Assembly: GCF_034314045.1 (NCBI RefSeq)
Contig: NZ_JAVIWL010000001.1
Location: forward strand, 2,170,001-2,234,000
Reading direction: 5' to 3'
Length of the DNA: 64,000 bases
From: Glaciimonas sp. CA11.2
Lineage (GTDB): Bacteria; Pseudomonadota; Gammaproteobacteria; Burkholderiales; Burkholderiaceae_D
Both the position numbers and the translations under genes were made by a program. Below the pieces are notes generated by a model. That model had not been told where the DNA came from, searched no databases, and worked only from the letters and a program-made list of their open reading frames with translations. The first letter of the stretch is position 1. Each line of letters opens with the position of its first letter. Below, piece by piece: positions 29,175 through 39,301 of this stretch.

Positions 29175-31256
29175 ATGACCACAACTATTGTCCGTGCCGC
29201 TTGCCCGCACGATTGCCCCGATACCTGCGCGTTGCTGGTGACCGTCCAGGACGGTGTTGCGACTGAAGTGCGCGGTGACCCTGATCACCCGAGTACTGCA
29301 GGCGTTCTTTGCACCAAGGTTTCACGCTATACCGAGCGGACTTATCACAAGGACCGATTACTCCACCCTATGAAGCGGGTGGGTGTCAAAGGTGAGGGCA
29401 AGTTCGTTCGCATTAGTTGGGATGAGGCACTGGATACTATTGCAACGCGCTTGGGTGCAATTGCCGCACGCGATCCGCAAGCGATACTGCCCTATAGTTA
29501 CGCCGGAACCATGGGATTGGTGCAGAGTGAGTCGATGTCGATGCGATTTTTTAACCGAATCGGGGCTTCGCTATTGGACCGCACTATCTGCGCGGCGGCT
29601 GGTGGGGCCGGTTATAAATATACGATTGGCGCTCGCGTAGGAACAGATCTTGAGCAGTTTCAAAATGCCAAATTTATTGTAATTTGGGGTGGGAATCCGA
29701 TCGCCTCCAATCTGCATCTATGGATGCGCGTGCAGGAAGCCAAACGCCATGGTGCGAAGCTCATAGCGATTGATCCCTATAGATCACTGACCGCGGAAAA
29801 ATGTCACCAGCATATTGCTCTGCTGCCAGGAACCGATGCGGCTCTGGCGCTGGGCATGATGCATGTCTTGATTGGCGAGAATCTGCTGGATCATGATTAC
29901 ATTGCGCAACATACGATGGGCTTCGATCAATTGCAAGAGCGTGCTTTGGAATGGCCACCAGAAAGGGTTGCCGAGGTGTGCGGCATTACTGCGCAAGAGG
30001 TTATTCAGCTAGCGCGCGATTATGGAAGCGCTGCGCGCGCGGGCGATGGCGTGGCCATCCGTGTCAATTATGGCTTGCAGCGTGTTCGCGGTGGCGGGAT
30101 GGCTGTGCGTAATATCGCTTGTCTGCCAGCGCTGGTAGGAGCCTGGCGTCACGCCGCTGGCGGAGTGCAATTATCGACATCCGATAGTTTCCCGAAGAAC
30201 CTGCAAGCATTGCAACGTCCGGACCTTTTGAAACATCATAAGATGCGATTGCGGACGATCAACATGAGCACCATCGGAGATGATTTGCTGCGTGAAACGT
30301 CGGCCGATTTTGGCGCTAAAATTGAAGCGCTGATTGTCTACAACGCGAATCCGGTTGCGGTCGCGCCACAATCGGGAACGGTCGCCCAAGGCTTCGCGCG
30401 CGAGGATTTATTCACGGTAGTGTTGGAGCATTTTCAGACCGACACCGCCGATTACGCCGATATCCTCTTGCCCGCAACAACTCAACTTGAGCACGCTGAC
30501 GTGCACTCGTCTTACGGCCATTTGTACATGCTGGCGAATAACCCTGCGATTGCGCCGTTAGGCGAGGCAAAGCCGAATACTGAAATATTTCGATTGCTGG
30601 CAGCACGCATGGGATTTGACGATGATTGTTTTAAAGAGTCAGATCATGCGATTGCTGCACAAGCTTTTGATCGTCGAAATGAACGCGCGATTCATTTTGA
30701 CTGGGACGCGTTAAAGCAAAAGGGATGGCAAAAACTGAATGCGCCGGCTGCGCCATTTGCTAACGGTGGGTTCCAAACACCATCGGGTAAGTGTGAGTTC
30801 TTTAGTGCCAGTATGCTGGCGGATGGATTGGATCCATTGCCGACTTATATTGCACCTTACGAATCAGTCGCAAGTAATCCTGCATTGGCGGCTAAATATC
30901 CTTTAGCCATGATTTCGCCACCGGCACGAAATTTTTTGAACTCCAGTTTTGTAAATGTACAAAGTTTGCGTGATACCGAGGGTGAACCGCATCTCGATAT
31001 GCATCCGGCCGACGCACTCCAGCGCGGGATAGCGACTGGCGACACGGTTCGTATTTACAACGATCGCGGCACCTTCGTCGCCAAAGTCAGGGTGACTGAT
31101 AAGGCGCGAACGGGATTGGTCGTGGGCCTGTCTATCTGGTGGAAAAAATTTGCTCCCGACGGAAAAAATGCCAACGAAGTGACGAGTCAGCGCTTAACCG
31201 ATATGGGACGAGCGCCTACTTTTTACGACGTATTGGTTGAAGTCGAGGTAATCTGA
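29175..31256 (+). CDS. Molybdopterin oxidoreductase with [4Fe-4S] site
   Basis: 693 aa member of the DMSO-reductase superfamily. N-terminal iron-sulfur motif Cys10, Cys14, Cys18 and Cys46 (CPHDCPDTC then GVLC), pterin-binding domains (IWGGNPIASNLHLW, IDPYRSLTAEKC), and a C-terminal molydopterin dinucleotide-binding domain (SPPARNFLNSSF ... LDMHPADALQRGI). No Tat signal, so cytoplasmic. It resembles the single-subunit assimilatory-type enzymes often annotated simply as molybdopterin oxidoreductase; the substrate cannot be read. It starts 176 bases after the IS30 element. Confidence 0.88.
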   Translation: MTTTIVRAACPHDCPDTCALLVTVQDGVATEVRGDPDHPSTAGVLCTKVSRYTERTYHKDRLLHPMKRVGVKGEGKFVRISWDEALDTIATRLGAIAARDPQAILPYSYAGTMGLVQSESMSMRFFNRIGASLLDRTICAAAGGAGYKYTIGARVGTDLEQFQNAKFIVIWGGNPIASNLHLWMRVQEAKRHGAKLIAIDPYRSLTAEKCHQHIALLPGTDAALALGMMHVLIGENLLDHDYIAQHTMGFDQLQERALEWPPERVAEVCGITAQEVIQLARDYGSAARAGDGVAIRVNYGLQRVRGGGMAVRNIACLPALVGAWRHAAGGVQLSTSDSFPKNLQALQRPDLLKHHKMRLRTINMSTIGDDLLRETSADFGAKIEALIVYNANPVAVAPQSGTVAQGFAREDLFTVVLEHFQTDTADYADILLPATTQLEHADVHSSYGHLYMLANNPAIAPLGEAKPNTEIFRLLAARMGFDDDCFKESDHAIAAQAFDRRNERAIHFDWDALKQKGWQKLNAPAAPFANGGFQTPSGKCEFFSASMLADGLDPLPTYIAPYESVASNPALAAKYPLAMISPPARNFLNSSFVNVQSLRDTEGEPHLDMHPADALQRGIATGDTVRIYNDRGTFVAKVRVTDKARTGLVVGLSIWWKKFAPDGKNANEVTSQRLTDMGRAPTFYDVLVEVEVI

Positions 31257-31353
31257 AGCGCTCGCGATGAGTTACTTTTAAGACGGTGGTCGGCGGCGTT
31301 TTTTTGACTCCTGATACCTTCGTTGTCGAGAAGACGGAGGAGGAAAACTTCAT

Positions 31354-32505
31354 ATGATCGCATTGCCGAAAACCCTATTAATGGCGCGTTTAACGGCGCT
31401 GTTACTCAGGTTGTTGACAGCGTTGTCGGCAGTCTTAATGACAGCGTTAATGACCGGCTGTACGCAGCTTGGTTATTATGCCCAGGCAGCGAATGGAGAG
31501 CTTTCGCTGCTAGCCGATGCGCGCCCCATTTCTGTGTGGCTGGATGATCCAGCCGCCAGTGATAAGTTGAAGTCGCAGTTGCGAACCGTTAAAGAAATTC
31601 GTCAGTTTGCTGTCAGTGAATTGGGCCTACCGGACAACGGAAGTTATCGCAATTATGTGCAACTGCAGCGCAAGTTTGTACTGTGGAACGTGGTCGCCGC
31701 GCCCGCGTTATCGCTAACACCAAAACAGTGGTGTTTCCCCATTGCGGGCTGCGTTTCCTATCGTGGTTACTATAACCAGCAAAGCGCCCAACAATACGGC
31801 GCGCAACTTCGCAGTGAAGGTTACGATGTGCAAGTGCTGGGCGTGCCGGCCTATTCGACATTGGGCTGGTTTAATGATCCGGTGATGTCGACTTTTATTA
31901 ACTATCCGGATGCAGAGTTAGCGCGGTTAATTTTTCACGAGCTGTCGCATCAATTGTTGTACGTCAAAGGCGATACCGATTTTAACGAAGCATTTGCCAC
32001 CACGGTAGAGGAGGCCGGCGCTGAGCAGTGGCTGGCGGTGAATGGAGATGAGAAACGACGGCGCACATACGCGGAATTTGAAGGTCGCAAAACCGAATTT
32101 TTAGCCCTGCTATTAAAGTACCGTCAGCGATTGATGGATGTTTATTCAGGCGATCTGAGCGACGCCGCAAAGAGGCAGAATAAAATCCGTATTTTTGCCG
32201 CACTCCAGACAGAGTATCAGGTACTGAAAGCGCATTGGGGTGGTTACGTGGGTTACGACCGCTGGTTTGCTGAGCCGCTGTCGAATGCACATCTGGCATT
32301 GGTCGACACTTATTACGCGCTTGAACCGGGATTTCGTGGATTGCTGGCGCAGCAAAAAACCTTTCCACAATTTTATATTGCCGTCGGCAAGTTGGCGGCG
32401 CTGCCCAAAGAAGAGCGGCGTCGTCAGTTAATCGATTTGGCATCTGCATCGGCAAAGCAAAAAACGAGCGCACTGGAAGGAAGTCATAAAGCGCTTGATT
32501 TTTAG
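31354..32505 (+). CDS. Predicted lipoprotein aminopeptidase (COG4324-like)
   Basis: 383 aa. Long hydrophobic N-terminus ending in lipobox LMTGC at Cys36, so membrane-anchored in the periplasm. Zinc-metallopeptidase motif HELSH at residues 195-199 followed by NEAFATTVEE (Glu212 or Glu219 as third ligand). This matches the proteobacterial 'predicted aminopeptidase' family, whose substrate is unknown. GGAGGA precedes the ATG by ~11 bases. Start at a second in-frame Met (codon 10) would shorten the signal. The 293 bases after it, up to fadD, hold no gene that I recognise. Confidence 0.82.
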   Translation: MIALPKTLLMARLTALLLRLLTALSAVLMTALMTGCTQLGYYAQAANGELSLLADARPISVWLDDPAASDKLKSQLRTVKEIRQFAVSELGLPDNGSYRNYVQLQRKFVLWNVVAAPALSLTPKQWCFPIAGCVSYRGYYNQQSAQQYGAQLRSEGYDVQVLGVPAYSTLGWFNDPVMSTFINYPDAELARLIFHELSHQLLYVKGDTDFNEAFATTVEEAGAEQWLAVNGDEKRRRTYAEFEGRKTEFLALLLKYRQRLMDVYSGDLSDAAKRQNKIRIFAALQTEYQVLKAHWGGYVGYDRWFAEPLSNAHLALVDTYYALEPGFRGLLAQQKTFPQFYIAVGKLAALPKEERRRQLIDLASASAKQKTSALEGSHKALDF

Positions 32506-32798
32506 AATAAATCGTCTATCAGGCGGCAACATTGCATGCCTGCTTTTGCCGAGGAGTTACTCGAATATGGTGCAAAACACTTGCAAGTGCGCGTCATGAC
32601 CGATAGCATCGCGGTAGAATAAAACAATCGTGCTTTTTTATGTGAAAACAGATTCTTTTAAAATTCATTCACTTCTTCTATGCGCTATTTTATAAATTTT
32701 TCCCGGCTTAGTCGGATTTTGGGAGTTAACGCTAACAAAATGGCTGATGATCCTTTTTATAAGATTGCATTAATAACAACGAGAGACTAGGGCAGACC

Positions 32799-34490
32799 AT
32801 GGATAAATTTTGGCTTAAATCGTATCCCGAAGGCGTTCCTGCCGAAATTGATTACACCCCGTATCGATCTTTAGTGCATTTGCTGGAGGAGGCATTTCAA
32901 ACGTATGCTGGGCGTAATGCCTATGTTTGCATGGGCAAGTATCTGACCTACGCTGAGGTTGATCAGTTATCGAGAAAAGTGGCCGCATGGCTACAAAGCA
33001 AAGGCATGCAAAAAGGCGCGCGGGTCGCGATTATGATGCCAAACGTTTTACAATATCCCGTGGTGATCGCGGCCATTTTGCGTGCCGGATATACCGTCGT
33101 CAACGTTAATCCTCTCTACACGCCGCGGGAACTGGAACATCAGTTGAACGACTCTGGTGCGGAAGCGATTTTCGTTTTGGAGAACTTTGCTACGACGTTG
33201 CAACAGGTACTCACTCGCACCAAGATAAAACACGTGGTTGTCGCCACGATGGGCGACTTGATGGGCGCTAAAGGGTTGATCGTCAATTTGGTGGTACGGC
33301 ACGTTAAAAAAATGGTGCCGGTATTTTTATTGCCCGGTTCCACCCCATTTAAGCGTTTGCTGTCGGAGGCTGGGTCCATGACCTTGACGCCGATTGCGAC
33401 GACACAAGAGGACGTCGCATTTTTACAATATACCGGCGGCACAACCGGCGTGTCTAAGGGTGCAACGCTGTCTCATCGCAATGTAATTGCGAACGTGTTG
33501 CAAGCGGAAGCGTGGCTTTCACCGGGCTTGGATAAAGGCCCCGAGATTGAGCAACTCGTGTTCGTCTGCGCCTTGCCGCTTTACCATATCTTCGCCCTGA
33601 CCATATGCGGCATATTTGGTATGCGCGAAGGCGCGCTAAATGTATTGATTCCAAATCCTCGAGACATCGCCGGTCTGATCAAGGAATTATCCAAGTATCA
33701 AATCAATACGTTTCCAGCGGTGAACACACTGTATAACGCACTGGTCAATCATCCCGATTTTGCGAAGTTGGATTTTTCTAGTTATAGAGTCTGTGTCGGC
33801 GGCGGTATGGCAGTACAAAAAGTAGTCGCTGATAAATGGATGGCAGTGACCGGTTGTCCTATTATCGAAGGTTACGGCCTATCGGAAACATCGCCCATTG
33901 CCTGTGCCAACCCGCCGACGATTACAGCCTACAATGGCACCATCGGATTGCCATTGCCATCAACTGAAATCGTGATCCTCGATGATGCTGGAAATCCGGT
34001 CGCGTTGGGAGAAGCCGGTGAAATCGCCATTCGTGGACCACAAGTCATGGTCGGTTACTGGAATCGTCCGGACGAAACCGCATTGGTCATGACGCGAGAT
34101 GGATTCTTTAAGTCTGGTGACATCGGTGTGATGGACGAGCATGGTTATACCAAGATTGTCGATCGTAAAAAAGATATGATTTTGGTCTCAGGTTTCAATG
34201 TCTATCCGAATGAAGTTGAGGGTGTGGTTGCTGAACATCCAGGTGTGCTGGAGTGCGCATGTATCGGCGTGCCGGATGAACATGCTGGCGAAGTCGTTAA
34301 GCTATTTGTTGTGCGTAAAGATCCTTCACTAACTGTAGAGGAATTGATGGGTTATTGTAAAGAGCAACTGACCGGTTACAAGCGACCGAAATATATTGAA
34401 TTCCGCACCGAATTACCGAAGACTAACGTCGGTAAGATTTTGCGACGTGAGTTGCGCGACGAAAAGGTGCCGCAAAAAGAAGCAGCATAA
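32799..34490 (+). CDS. fadD: Long-chain fatty acid-CoA ligase
   Basis: 563 aa, the usual FadD length. It activates fatty acids to acyl-CoA using ATP at the inner membrane. AMP-binding motif YTGGTTGVSKGATLSH near residue 212, EGYGLSETSP near 357, the SGDIGVMDEHGY/DRKKDMILVSGFNVYPNEVE fatty-acyl signature near 445, and C-terminal KTNVGKILRRELR with the catalytic Lys. Monocistronic, ended by the terminator at 34533. Confidence 0.94.
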   Translation: MDKFWLKSYPEGVPAEIDYTPYRSLVHLLEEAFQTYAGRNAYVCMGKYLTYAEVDQLSRKVAAWLQSKGMQKGARVAIMMPNVLQYPVVIAAILRAGYTVVNVNPLYTPRELEHQLNDSGAEAIFVLENFATTLQQVLTRTKIKHVVVATMGDLMGAKGLIVNLVVRHVKKMVPVFLLPGSTPFKRLLSEAGSMTLTPIATTQEDVAFLQYTGGTTGVSKGATLSHRNVIANVLQAEAWLSPGLDKGPEIEQLVFVCALPLYHIFALTICGIFGMREGALNVLIPNPRDIAGLIKELSKYQINTFPAVNTLYNALVNHPDFAKLDFSSYRVCVGGGMAVQKVVADKWMAVTGCPIIEGYGLSETSPIACANPPTITAYNGTIGLPLPSTEIVILDDAGNPVALGEAGEIAIRGPQVMVGYWNRPDETALVMTRDGFFKSGDIGVMDEHGYTKIVDRKKDMILVSGFNVYPNEVEGVVAEHPGVLECACIGVPDEHAGEVVKLFVVRKDPSLTVEELMGYCKEQLTGYKRPKYIEFRTELPKTNVGKILRRELRDEKVPQKEAA

Positions 34491-34532
34491 GTTTGCTCAT
34501 ATGGCGTTTGCTTATACGATAGTGCGATATAG

Positions 34533-34568
34533 AAATCCCCGAAATGCTTAACGCATCTCGGGGATTTT
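34533..34568. terminator. Bidirectional terminator between fadD and dgoD
   Basis: AATCCCCGA / TCGGGGATT stem, extended by ATGC / GCAT inside, then TTTT. It serves fadD on the + strand and can stop the leftward dgo transcript. Confidence 0.85.
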
Positions 34569-34616
34569 GTCGGTCTAATTTATTTGATGATGAGCTGGCG
34601 TGATGCTAAAACCGTT

Positions 34617-35765
34617 TTACCATTCTGCGAAACTACCATCCTTGTGACGCCAGATCGGATTACGCCAGCGGTGACCAAGGGTAGCGCGTTCTTTTACATA
34701 TTCCTCATTGATCTCAATCCCCAGACCCGGCCCTTGTGGGATGGTGACATAGCCTTCGTTATAGGCGAATACGCCAGGATCGACCACATAGTCGAGTAGA
34801 TCGTTGCTCTCGTTGTAATGAATACCCAAGCTCTGCTCCTGAATGAATGCGTTGTATGAAACCGCATCAACTTGCAGGCACGCTGCCAGCGCGATTGGGC
34901 CGAGTGGGCAATGCAGGGCAACGGCCACATCGTAGGCTTCGGCCATGGTGGCAATCTTGCGCGTTTCTGTGATGCCACCGGCATGCGACACGTCGGGCTG
35001 AATAATATCCACGTAGCCTTCGCTGAGAATGCGTTTGTAATCCCAGCGCGAATACAGCCGTTCGCCGAGGGCGATTGGCGTACTGGTCAGATGCGCTATT
35101 TCTTTTAGTGCCTCATAGTTTTCGCTCAGAACCGGCTCTTCAATAAACATCAGTTTGTATTGTTCAAGTTCCTTGATCAAAATCTTCGCCATTGGTTTAT
35201 GCACGCGGCCATGGAAATCGACGCCGATACCGATATGCGGACCCACGGCATCGCGGACTGCTGCAACATTGGCCAGCATCGCTTCGACTTTTTCATAAGA
35301 ATCGACGAATTGCAACTCTTCCGTGCCATTCATTTTGACGGCACTAAAACCACGTGCGACGGCATCTCTTGCCGCGGCTGCGGTGTCTGCAGGACGGTCG
35401 CCACCGATCCATGAATACACCTTGATGCTATCGCGCACCGGGCCGCCCAATAGCTGGCTGACTGAGACCCCGAGATCCTTACCTTTAATATCCCACAGCG
35501 CCTGATCGATACCGGCTAGTGCGCTCATGTGTATGGCGCCGCCGCGATAAAATCCGCCACGATATAGTACCGTCCAGTGATCTTCGATGTTGCGCGGATC
35601 TTTGCCGATCAGATAGTCGGATAACTCTTCTACGGCCGCCGCGACGCTATGGGCACGGCCTTCAACGACTGGCTCGCCCCATCCCACGACACCTTCATCA
35701 GTTTCGATCTTTAAAAAGCACCACCGCGGCGGCACAATGTAAGTGGTAAGTTTTGTGATTTTCAT
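34617..35765 (-). CDS. dgoD: D-galactonate dehydratase
   Basis: 382 aa enolase-superfamily enzyme (mandelate racemase group). It dehydrates D-galactonate to 2-dehydro-3-deoxy-D-galactonate in the De Ley-Doudoroff route. Length equals E. coli DgoD. Metal and catalytic segments: [36 protein letters not shown], and [14 protein letters not shown] followed by [16 protein letters not shown]. Third gene of the dgoK-dgoA-dgoD unit. No galactonate transporter gene is adjacent. Confidence 0.94.
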   Translation of the reverse strand: MKITKLTTYIVPPRWCFLKIETDEGVVGWGEPVVEGRAHSVAAAVEELSDYLIGKDPRNIEDHWTVLYRGGFYRGGAIHMSALAGIDQALWDIKGKDLGVSVSQLLGGPVRDSIKVYSWIGGDRPADTAAAARDAVARGFSAVKMNGTEELQFVDSYEKVEAMLANVAAVRDAVGPHIGIGVDFHGRVHKPMAKILIKELEQYKLMFIEEPVLSENYEALKEIAHLTSTPIALGERLYSRWDYKRILSEGYVDIIQPDVSHAGGITETRKIATMAEAYDVAVALHCPLGPIALAACLQVDAVSYNAFIQEQSLGIHYNESNDLLDYVVDPGVFAYNEGYVTIPQGPGLGIEINEEYVKERATLGHRWRNPIWRHKDGSFAEW

Positions 35766-35818
35766 GCAGTCATCTCCTTATTATTCTATGGCGTTCTATT
35801 GCCGATCAAGCCGCCCAC

Positions 35819-36442
35819 CTAAGCGATGACGGCACGCCAGGCAGCGATAAATTGTTCTGCGTTCAGTCGCACTTGTTCAGCATGCATACCGGGTTTATAA
35901 AGGGCAGAACCAAGACCAAATCCAGAAGCCCCGGCGGCCACAAAAGCCGCCATATTTTCTGGCGTAATACCGCCGACAGGGACCAGTGCAACACTCGCCG
36001 GAATCACCGCCCGCCACGCTTTTACGACGATGGGGCCGAGCTGCTCGGCAGGGAACATTTTAAGAATATCCGCGCCAGCGGCCAATGCGGCAAACGCCTC
36101 GGTGACAGTGGCGACGCCAGGAGCGCAGGCTAGCCCAGCCTGCTTTGCAGCGCCGATCATGGTGGCGTCGCTGTGCGGCATGACAATGATTTCACCGCCT
36201 GCATTTTTTACCTCGATTACTTGCGCCTGGGTTAAAACAGTTCCTGCGCCGACGACGCAATCATTGGCCAATGCAGACCGTAACAGACGAATACTTTCAA
36301 ACGGCTCGGGTGAGTTTAATGGCACTTCAATGACGCGGAATCCTGCGGTGTAAAGTACCATGCCAATAGCCGCGACTTCGCCGGGATGAACCCCGCGTAA
36401 AATCGCGATCATGCCGCATTGTTTCATCGCATTTTTTAACAT
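35819..36442 (-). CDS. dgoA: 2-dehydro-3-deoxy-6-phosphogalactonate aldolase
   Basis: 207 aa class I aldolase (KDPG/KDPGal family). It splits KDPGal to pyruvate and glyceraldehyde 3-phosphate. Seen: IAILRGVHPGE with the catalytic Glu, GAGTVLTQAQV, the Schiff-base Lys in ADILKMFPAEQLGP, and VPVGGITPENM. Start at 36442 has AAGGA 8 bases upstream; the open frame above it overlaps dgoK and lacks family residues. In many bacteria dgoA and dgoD are separate as here (in some they were once annotated as one). Confidence 0.93.
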   Translation of the reverse strand: MLKNAMKQCGMIAILRGVHPGEVAAIGMVLYTAGFRVIEVPLNSPEPFESIRLLRSALANDCVVGAGTVLTQAQVIEVKNAGGEIIVMPHSDATMIGAAKQAGLACAPGVATVTEAFAALAAGADILKMFPAEQLGPIVVKAWRAVIPASVALVPVGGITPENMAAFVAAGASGFGLGSALYKPGMHAEQVRLNAEQFIAAWRAVIA

Positions 36443-36503
36443 CTGGTGGTCCTTAATATAATAAATATCTGTTGCAATATTGTGTCCATGCTGGCGGGCG
36501 ACA

Positions 36504-37562
36504 TCAGACTGGCACTGCGTTAGCGGAAACCAGTCCCGCCTGTTTCGCCAGCATCCATAAGCCACGCTCAGTCGCTTTTGCTGTCACGGTAGCGCCTTTT
36601 ATTTCATAGATATCTAATGCCGTTTTATAACGCGCGCACAACGTAGCGTCGCCAATCAGGATGATTTGCTGCGGCTGATGTACCAACTCCTCCAGCGATG
36701 CACGCAACACCGCTATCTCATGGCCAATCAATAGTCCTGAGAGATATTCGCGTTGTCCGCTGCCGTCCAGCGCATCGGTTAAACCTAATGTGCGGGTACT
36801 GAAAATCGTAGAAAGTACGCCGGCCCTTCCTGCAACGGTCTGCGCCACTTCAAGGCCACGCGAAAAAGCCAAATGATTGGCCGTATTTTTTTCAGTATCA
36901 GCGCCGAAGTCAAAGGCGGCATCCATTTGCATGGTCCGTCCCAAAATAGTATGCGCACACAACGCGGCGTAAACTTCGCCGGTCATGAAGGTGTCGAAAT
37001 GCTGGATAGTCGGCTCGGTACTATGCTGATGCACGCGTACCCATTTTGAGTGTGTACCCGGCAGACCGATCAATACATCATCTACTGAATGCTGATGCTT
37101 TCCGCGCTGTTCGGCTGCTATCGCTAATGCACCGATGACTTGTGTTTCTTCCCCGCGCATAACGTTGGGCAAGGTGGAATGTTGTATCAGGCCCGGCACA
37201 ATATGGACGACTAATCCATCGGAGGTTTGTACAGTTTTTAACGTTTTTCCGATCTGATTAATGGCAATCGGTATCGGCAAGTAAGGCGCTTCACACCAGC
37301 CTTGCATACTGCCAATCATGCCGCAAGCGATGATCGGTGTTGGTGGTGCTGCCGCTAACCAATCGCCACAGGCTTGTCGAAAAGCGAGTTCGAAGCCAGC
37401 TTTGTCGCCCAGCGCTTGTTGGTTTTCGGTAGTAACAGTCGGCAAATGCATAATTCCCGTAGAAAGCGCCCGTTGCTCAAGCACCACACCTTGATGACCG
37501 ATGCGGTACGCACGTAATGACGAGGTGCCCCAATCCAAGGCAATTAATTGGGTTTGATTCAT
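36504..37562 (-). CDS. dgoK: 2-dehydro-3-deoxygalactonokinase
   Basis: 352 aa. It phosphorylates 2-dehydro-3-deoxygalactonate at C6. The start LIALDWGTSSLRAYRIG is the phosphate-binding loop of the family, with ACGMIGSMQGW and LIGLPGTHSKWV following. About 50-60 residues longer than E. coli DgoK, the extra length lying in the C-terminal half. First gene of the operon; GGAAG lies 9 bases before the chosen ATG at 37562, and the frame extending to 37625 has no ribosome site. Confidence 0.9.
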   Translation of the reverse strand: MNQTQLIALDWGTSSLRAYRIGHQGVVLEQRALSTGIMHLPTVTTENQQALGDKAGFELAFRQACGDWLAAAPPTPIIACGMIGSMQGWCEAPYLPIPIAINQIGKTLKTVQTSDGLVVHIVPGLIQHSTLPNVMRGEETQVIGALAIAAEQRGKHQHSVDDVLIGLPGTHSKWVRVHQHSTEPTIQHFDTFMTGEVYAALCAHTILGRTMQMDAAFDFGADTEKNTANHLAFSRGLEVAQTVAGRAGVLSTIFSTRTLGLTDALDGSGQREYLSGLLIGHEIAVLRASLEELVHQPQQIILIGDATLCARYKTALDIYEIKGATVTAKATERGLWMLAKQAGLVSANAVPV

Positions 37563-37775
37563 GAGTTTATCTTCCACGTTACCTTCATCATTGTCCTGGC
37601 GTTTGGTGTCTGTTATTGATGCCACTAAGCCACTAAAGCGGGGCCTGACTGGTCTGATCGTCGGCCAATCGTGACCTTTGCATTTCTTTGATGCGGCAAT
37701 TCCCGCATTTCATTTAAGTCCCAAGTCAACGTCGCCGATGACCGTGGCGCAAAGCGTCTTTGAAGCGGTTATCGC

Positions 37776-37833
37776 ACTCTAGACCTTCATATTTATTTTG
37801 TCAATATATGAAACTACGTCCCAATATGTGGGA
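37776..37833 (-). promoter_or_regulatory. dgo operon promoter with palindromic operator candidate
   Basis: On the - strand TTGACA (37799-37804), 17-base spacer, TAGAGT (37776-37781). Fifteen bases upstream of the -35 lies the palindrome TCCCA-N5-TGGGA (37819-37833), a likely site for the divergent IclR-type regulator, placed between the two genes. A TAAAAT at 37852-37857 may be the -10 of the regulator's own promoter. Confidence 0.6.
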
Positions 37834-37953
37834 TTTTAATACTATTTTGTGTAAAATGCGCTACGGGACATTCATTATTCCTGCCTGTAATATGCATCCA
37901 AATAGTGGGGTGATTCTGGTTTGATATCGATTTATAAAAAGAAAGTGTTGAAT

Positions 37954-38769
37954 ATGACTAAGCCAGCGGCGACAGTTGAGGTTTCCCAAAACGGCTTGAA
38001 CCCTACCGGCACACAAACTTTGTCGCGCGGCTTGGCTGTAGTGCATGCAGTCGCCGCTGGCGCGCGTGAATTGATGGACATCGCTTCTGCCGTGGGCACT
38101 ACCCGCAGCACGACGCATCGGCTCGCCAGTTGTCTGGTGCAGGAACGTTATTTGCGCTTTAGCTCGAGTACCGGCTACGCGCTTGGCCCTAAATTAATTG
38201 AGCTGGGGTTTCAGGCGCGCGAAGAAGTATCACTTTCCGTGGTCGCAAGGCCCTATCTGGAATCGCTCGCAGAGCAAACCAATGACACGATTCATCTCGC
38301 CGTACGGGATGTGGATGACGTTCTTTATCTCGACAAAATTTCAGGCAAAAAGGGTCTGGAAATGCGCTCGCGCGTGGGGCATCGCATGCCAATTGCCACC
38401 ACCGGCGTCGGTAAAGCTTTGATGCTTGGCCTGAATGAGGAAGGATGGAAGGATTTGTACGAGAAACGGTCTTTTGTGCATACCGTCGATAGCCTAAAGT
38501 TATTAAAAAAAGGGAGCTGGGGCGACTTTCTTGAGCAAATGCAGCAATACGCAAAAGGAGATTTTTCCTTTGATCTGGAGGACAACGAACCATCAATCCG
38601 CTGCGTCGCAGCGCCCATTCGTGACGCTAGCCACATGATCGTTGCGGCTATCAGCGTGTCCAGTACCTTGCCTTACATGCCGCACAAGCGAATGCAGGCA
38701 CTGATCCCCATTGTAAAAAAGGCTGCCGCGGCGATTTCGGGTGAGTTGGGCAATTGTCAGAGGAATTGA
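37954..38769 (+). CDS. IclR-family regulator, probable dgo regulator
   Basis: 271 aa. N-terminal winged helix (TLSRGLAVVHAVAAGARELMDIASAVGTTRSTTHRLASCL) and C-terminal IclR effector domain with VGHRMPIATTGVGKALM. It is divergent from dgoK, the classic place for a pathway regulator; galactonate or its dehydration product is the likely effector (inference). E. coli DgoR is a GntR protein, so this is a different family doing a similar job. Start at 37954 (MTKPAA) chosen over a TTG at 37921. Confidence 0.85.
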   Translation: MTKPAATVEVSQNGLNPTGTQTLSRGLAVVHAVAAGARELMDIASAVGTTRSTTHRLASCLVQERYLRFSSSTGYALGPKLIELGFQAREEVSLSVVARPYLESLAEQTNDTIHLAVRDVDDVLYLDKISGKKGLEMRSRVGHRMPIATTGVGKALMLGLNEEGWKDLYEKRSFVHTVDSLKLLKKGSWGDFLEQMQQYAKGDFSFDLEDNEPSIRCVAAPIRDASHMIVAAISVSSTLPYMPHKRMQALIPIVKKAAAAISGELGNCQRN

Positions 38770-38879
38770 TTTCATGGCATTTGCATGCCTATCGCCTAAC
38801 AATTGCCGCACGCTGACTACTCTGGCGCATTTACTGAACGGCACATGCGCGTGGCGAACCTGAGCCGCACATCTTGCAG

Positions 38880-39296
38880 TTAATCCAATTGTGGGATTTG
38901 TCTGGGTTTACGATTTAGGTCGGTGGCAACGTAGGTCAACGTAGCTTCGGTCACTTTAACGATCTCTGTTTGCAGACGGTTGCGTTCGGCGTAGACTTCT
39001 ACATAGACGGTAATCGAAGTATTGCCGACTTTGACAATTTCCGCGTAAAAGGACAACAGGTCGCCGACGAACACCGGATTTTTAAAAACAAACGAATTCA
39101 CTGCAATGGTTGCCACGCGACCGTTGGCGCGACGGGTTGCTGGTAAAGAGCCAGCGACATCCACTTGGGCCATAATCCAGCCGCCAAAGACGTCGCCGTA
39201 GACATTGGCGTCACTGGGCATAGGCATCACGCGCAATTGTGGCATTTTTCCAACTGGCAATATATCCGCGTTGGCCGTGTTAATTTGTTCAGTCAT
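38880..39296 (-). CDS. Acyl-CoA thioesterase, YciA-like hotdog fold
   Basis: 138 aa. Single hotdog domain with the RVMPMPSDANVYGDVFGGWIMAQVDVAGSL region (catalytic Asp in NVYGD) and VNSFVFKNPVFVGDLLSFYAEIV. YciA-type enzymes hydrolyse a broad range of acyl-CoAs in the cytoplasm. It is preceded by three tandem copies of an AAGGATTA unit that each contain a Shine-Dalgarno core (39302-39325). Confidence 0.9.
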   Translation of the reverse strand: MTEQINTANADILPVGKMPQLRVMPMPSDANVYGDVFGGWIMAQVDVAGSLPATRRANGRVATIAVNSFVFKNPVFVGDLLSFYAEIVKVGNTSITVYVEVYAERNRLQTEIVKVTEATLTYVATDLNRKPRQIPQLD

Positions 39297-39301
39297 GTTG
39301 T

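Noticed and set aside
32506..32798. Gap before fadD examined for a degraded gene
   Set aside because: Short translatable pieces are present but no family resemblance or ribosome site.
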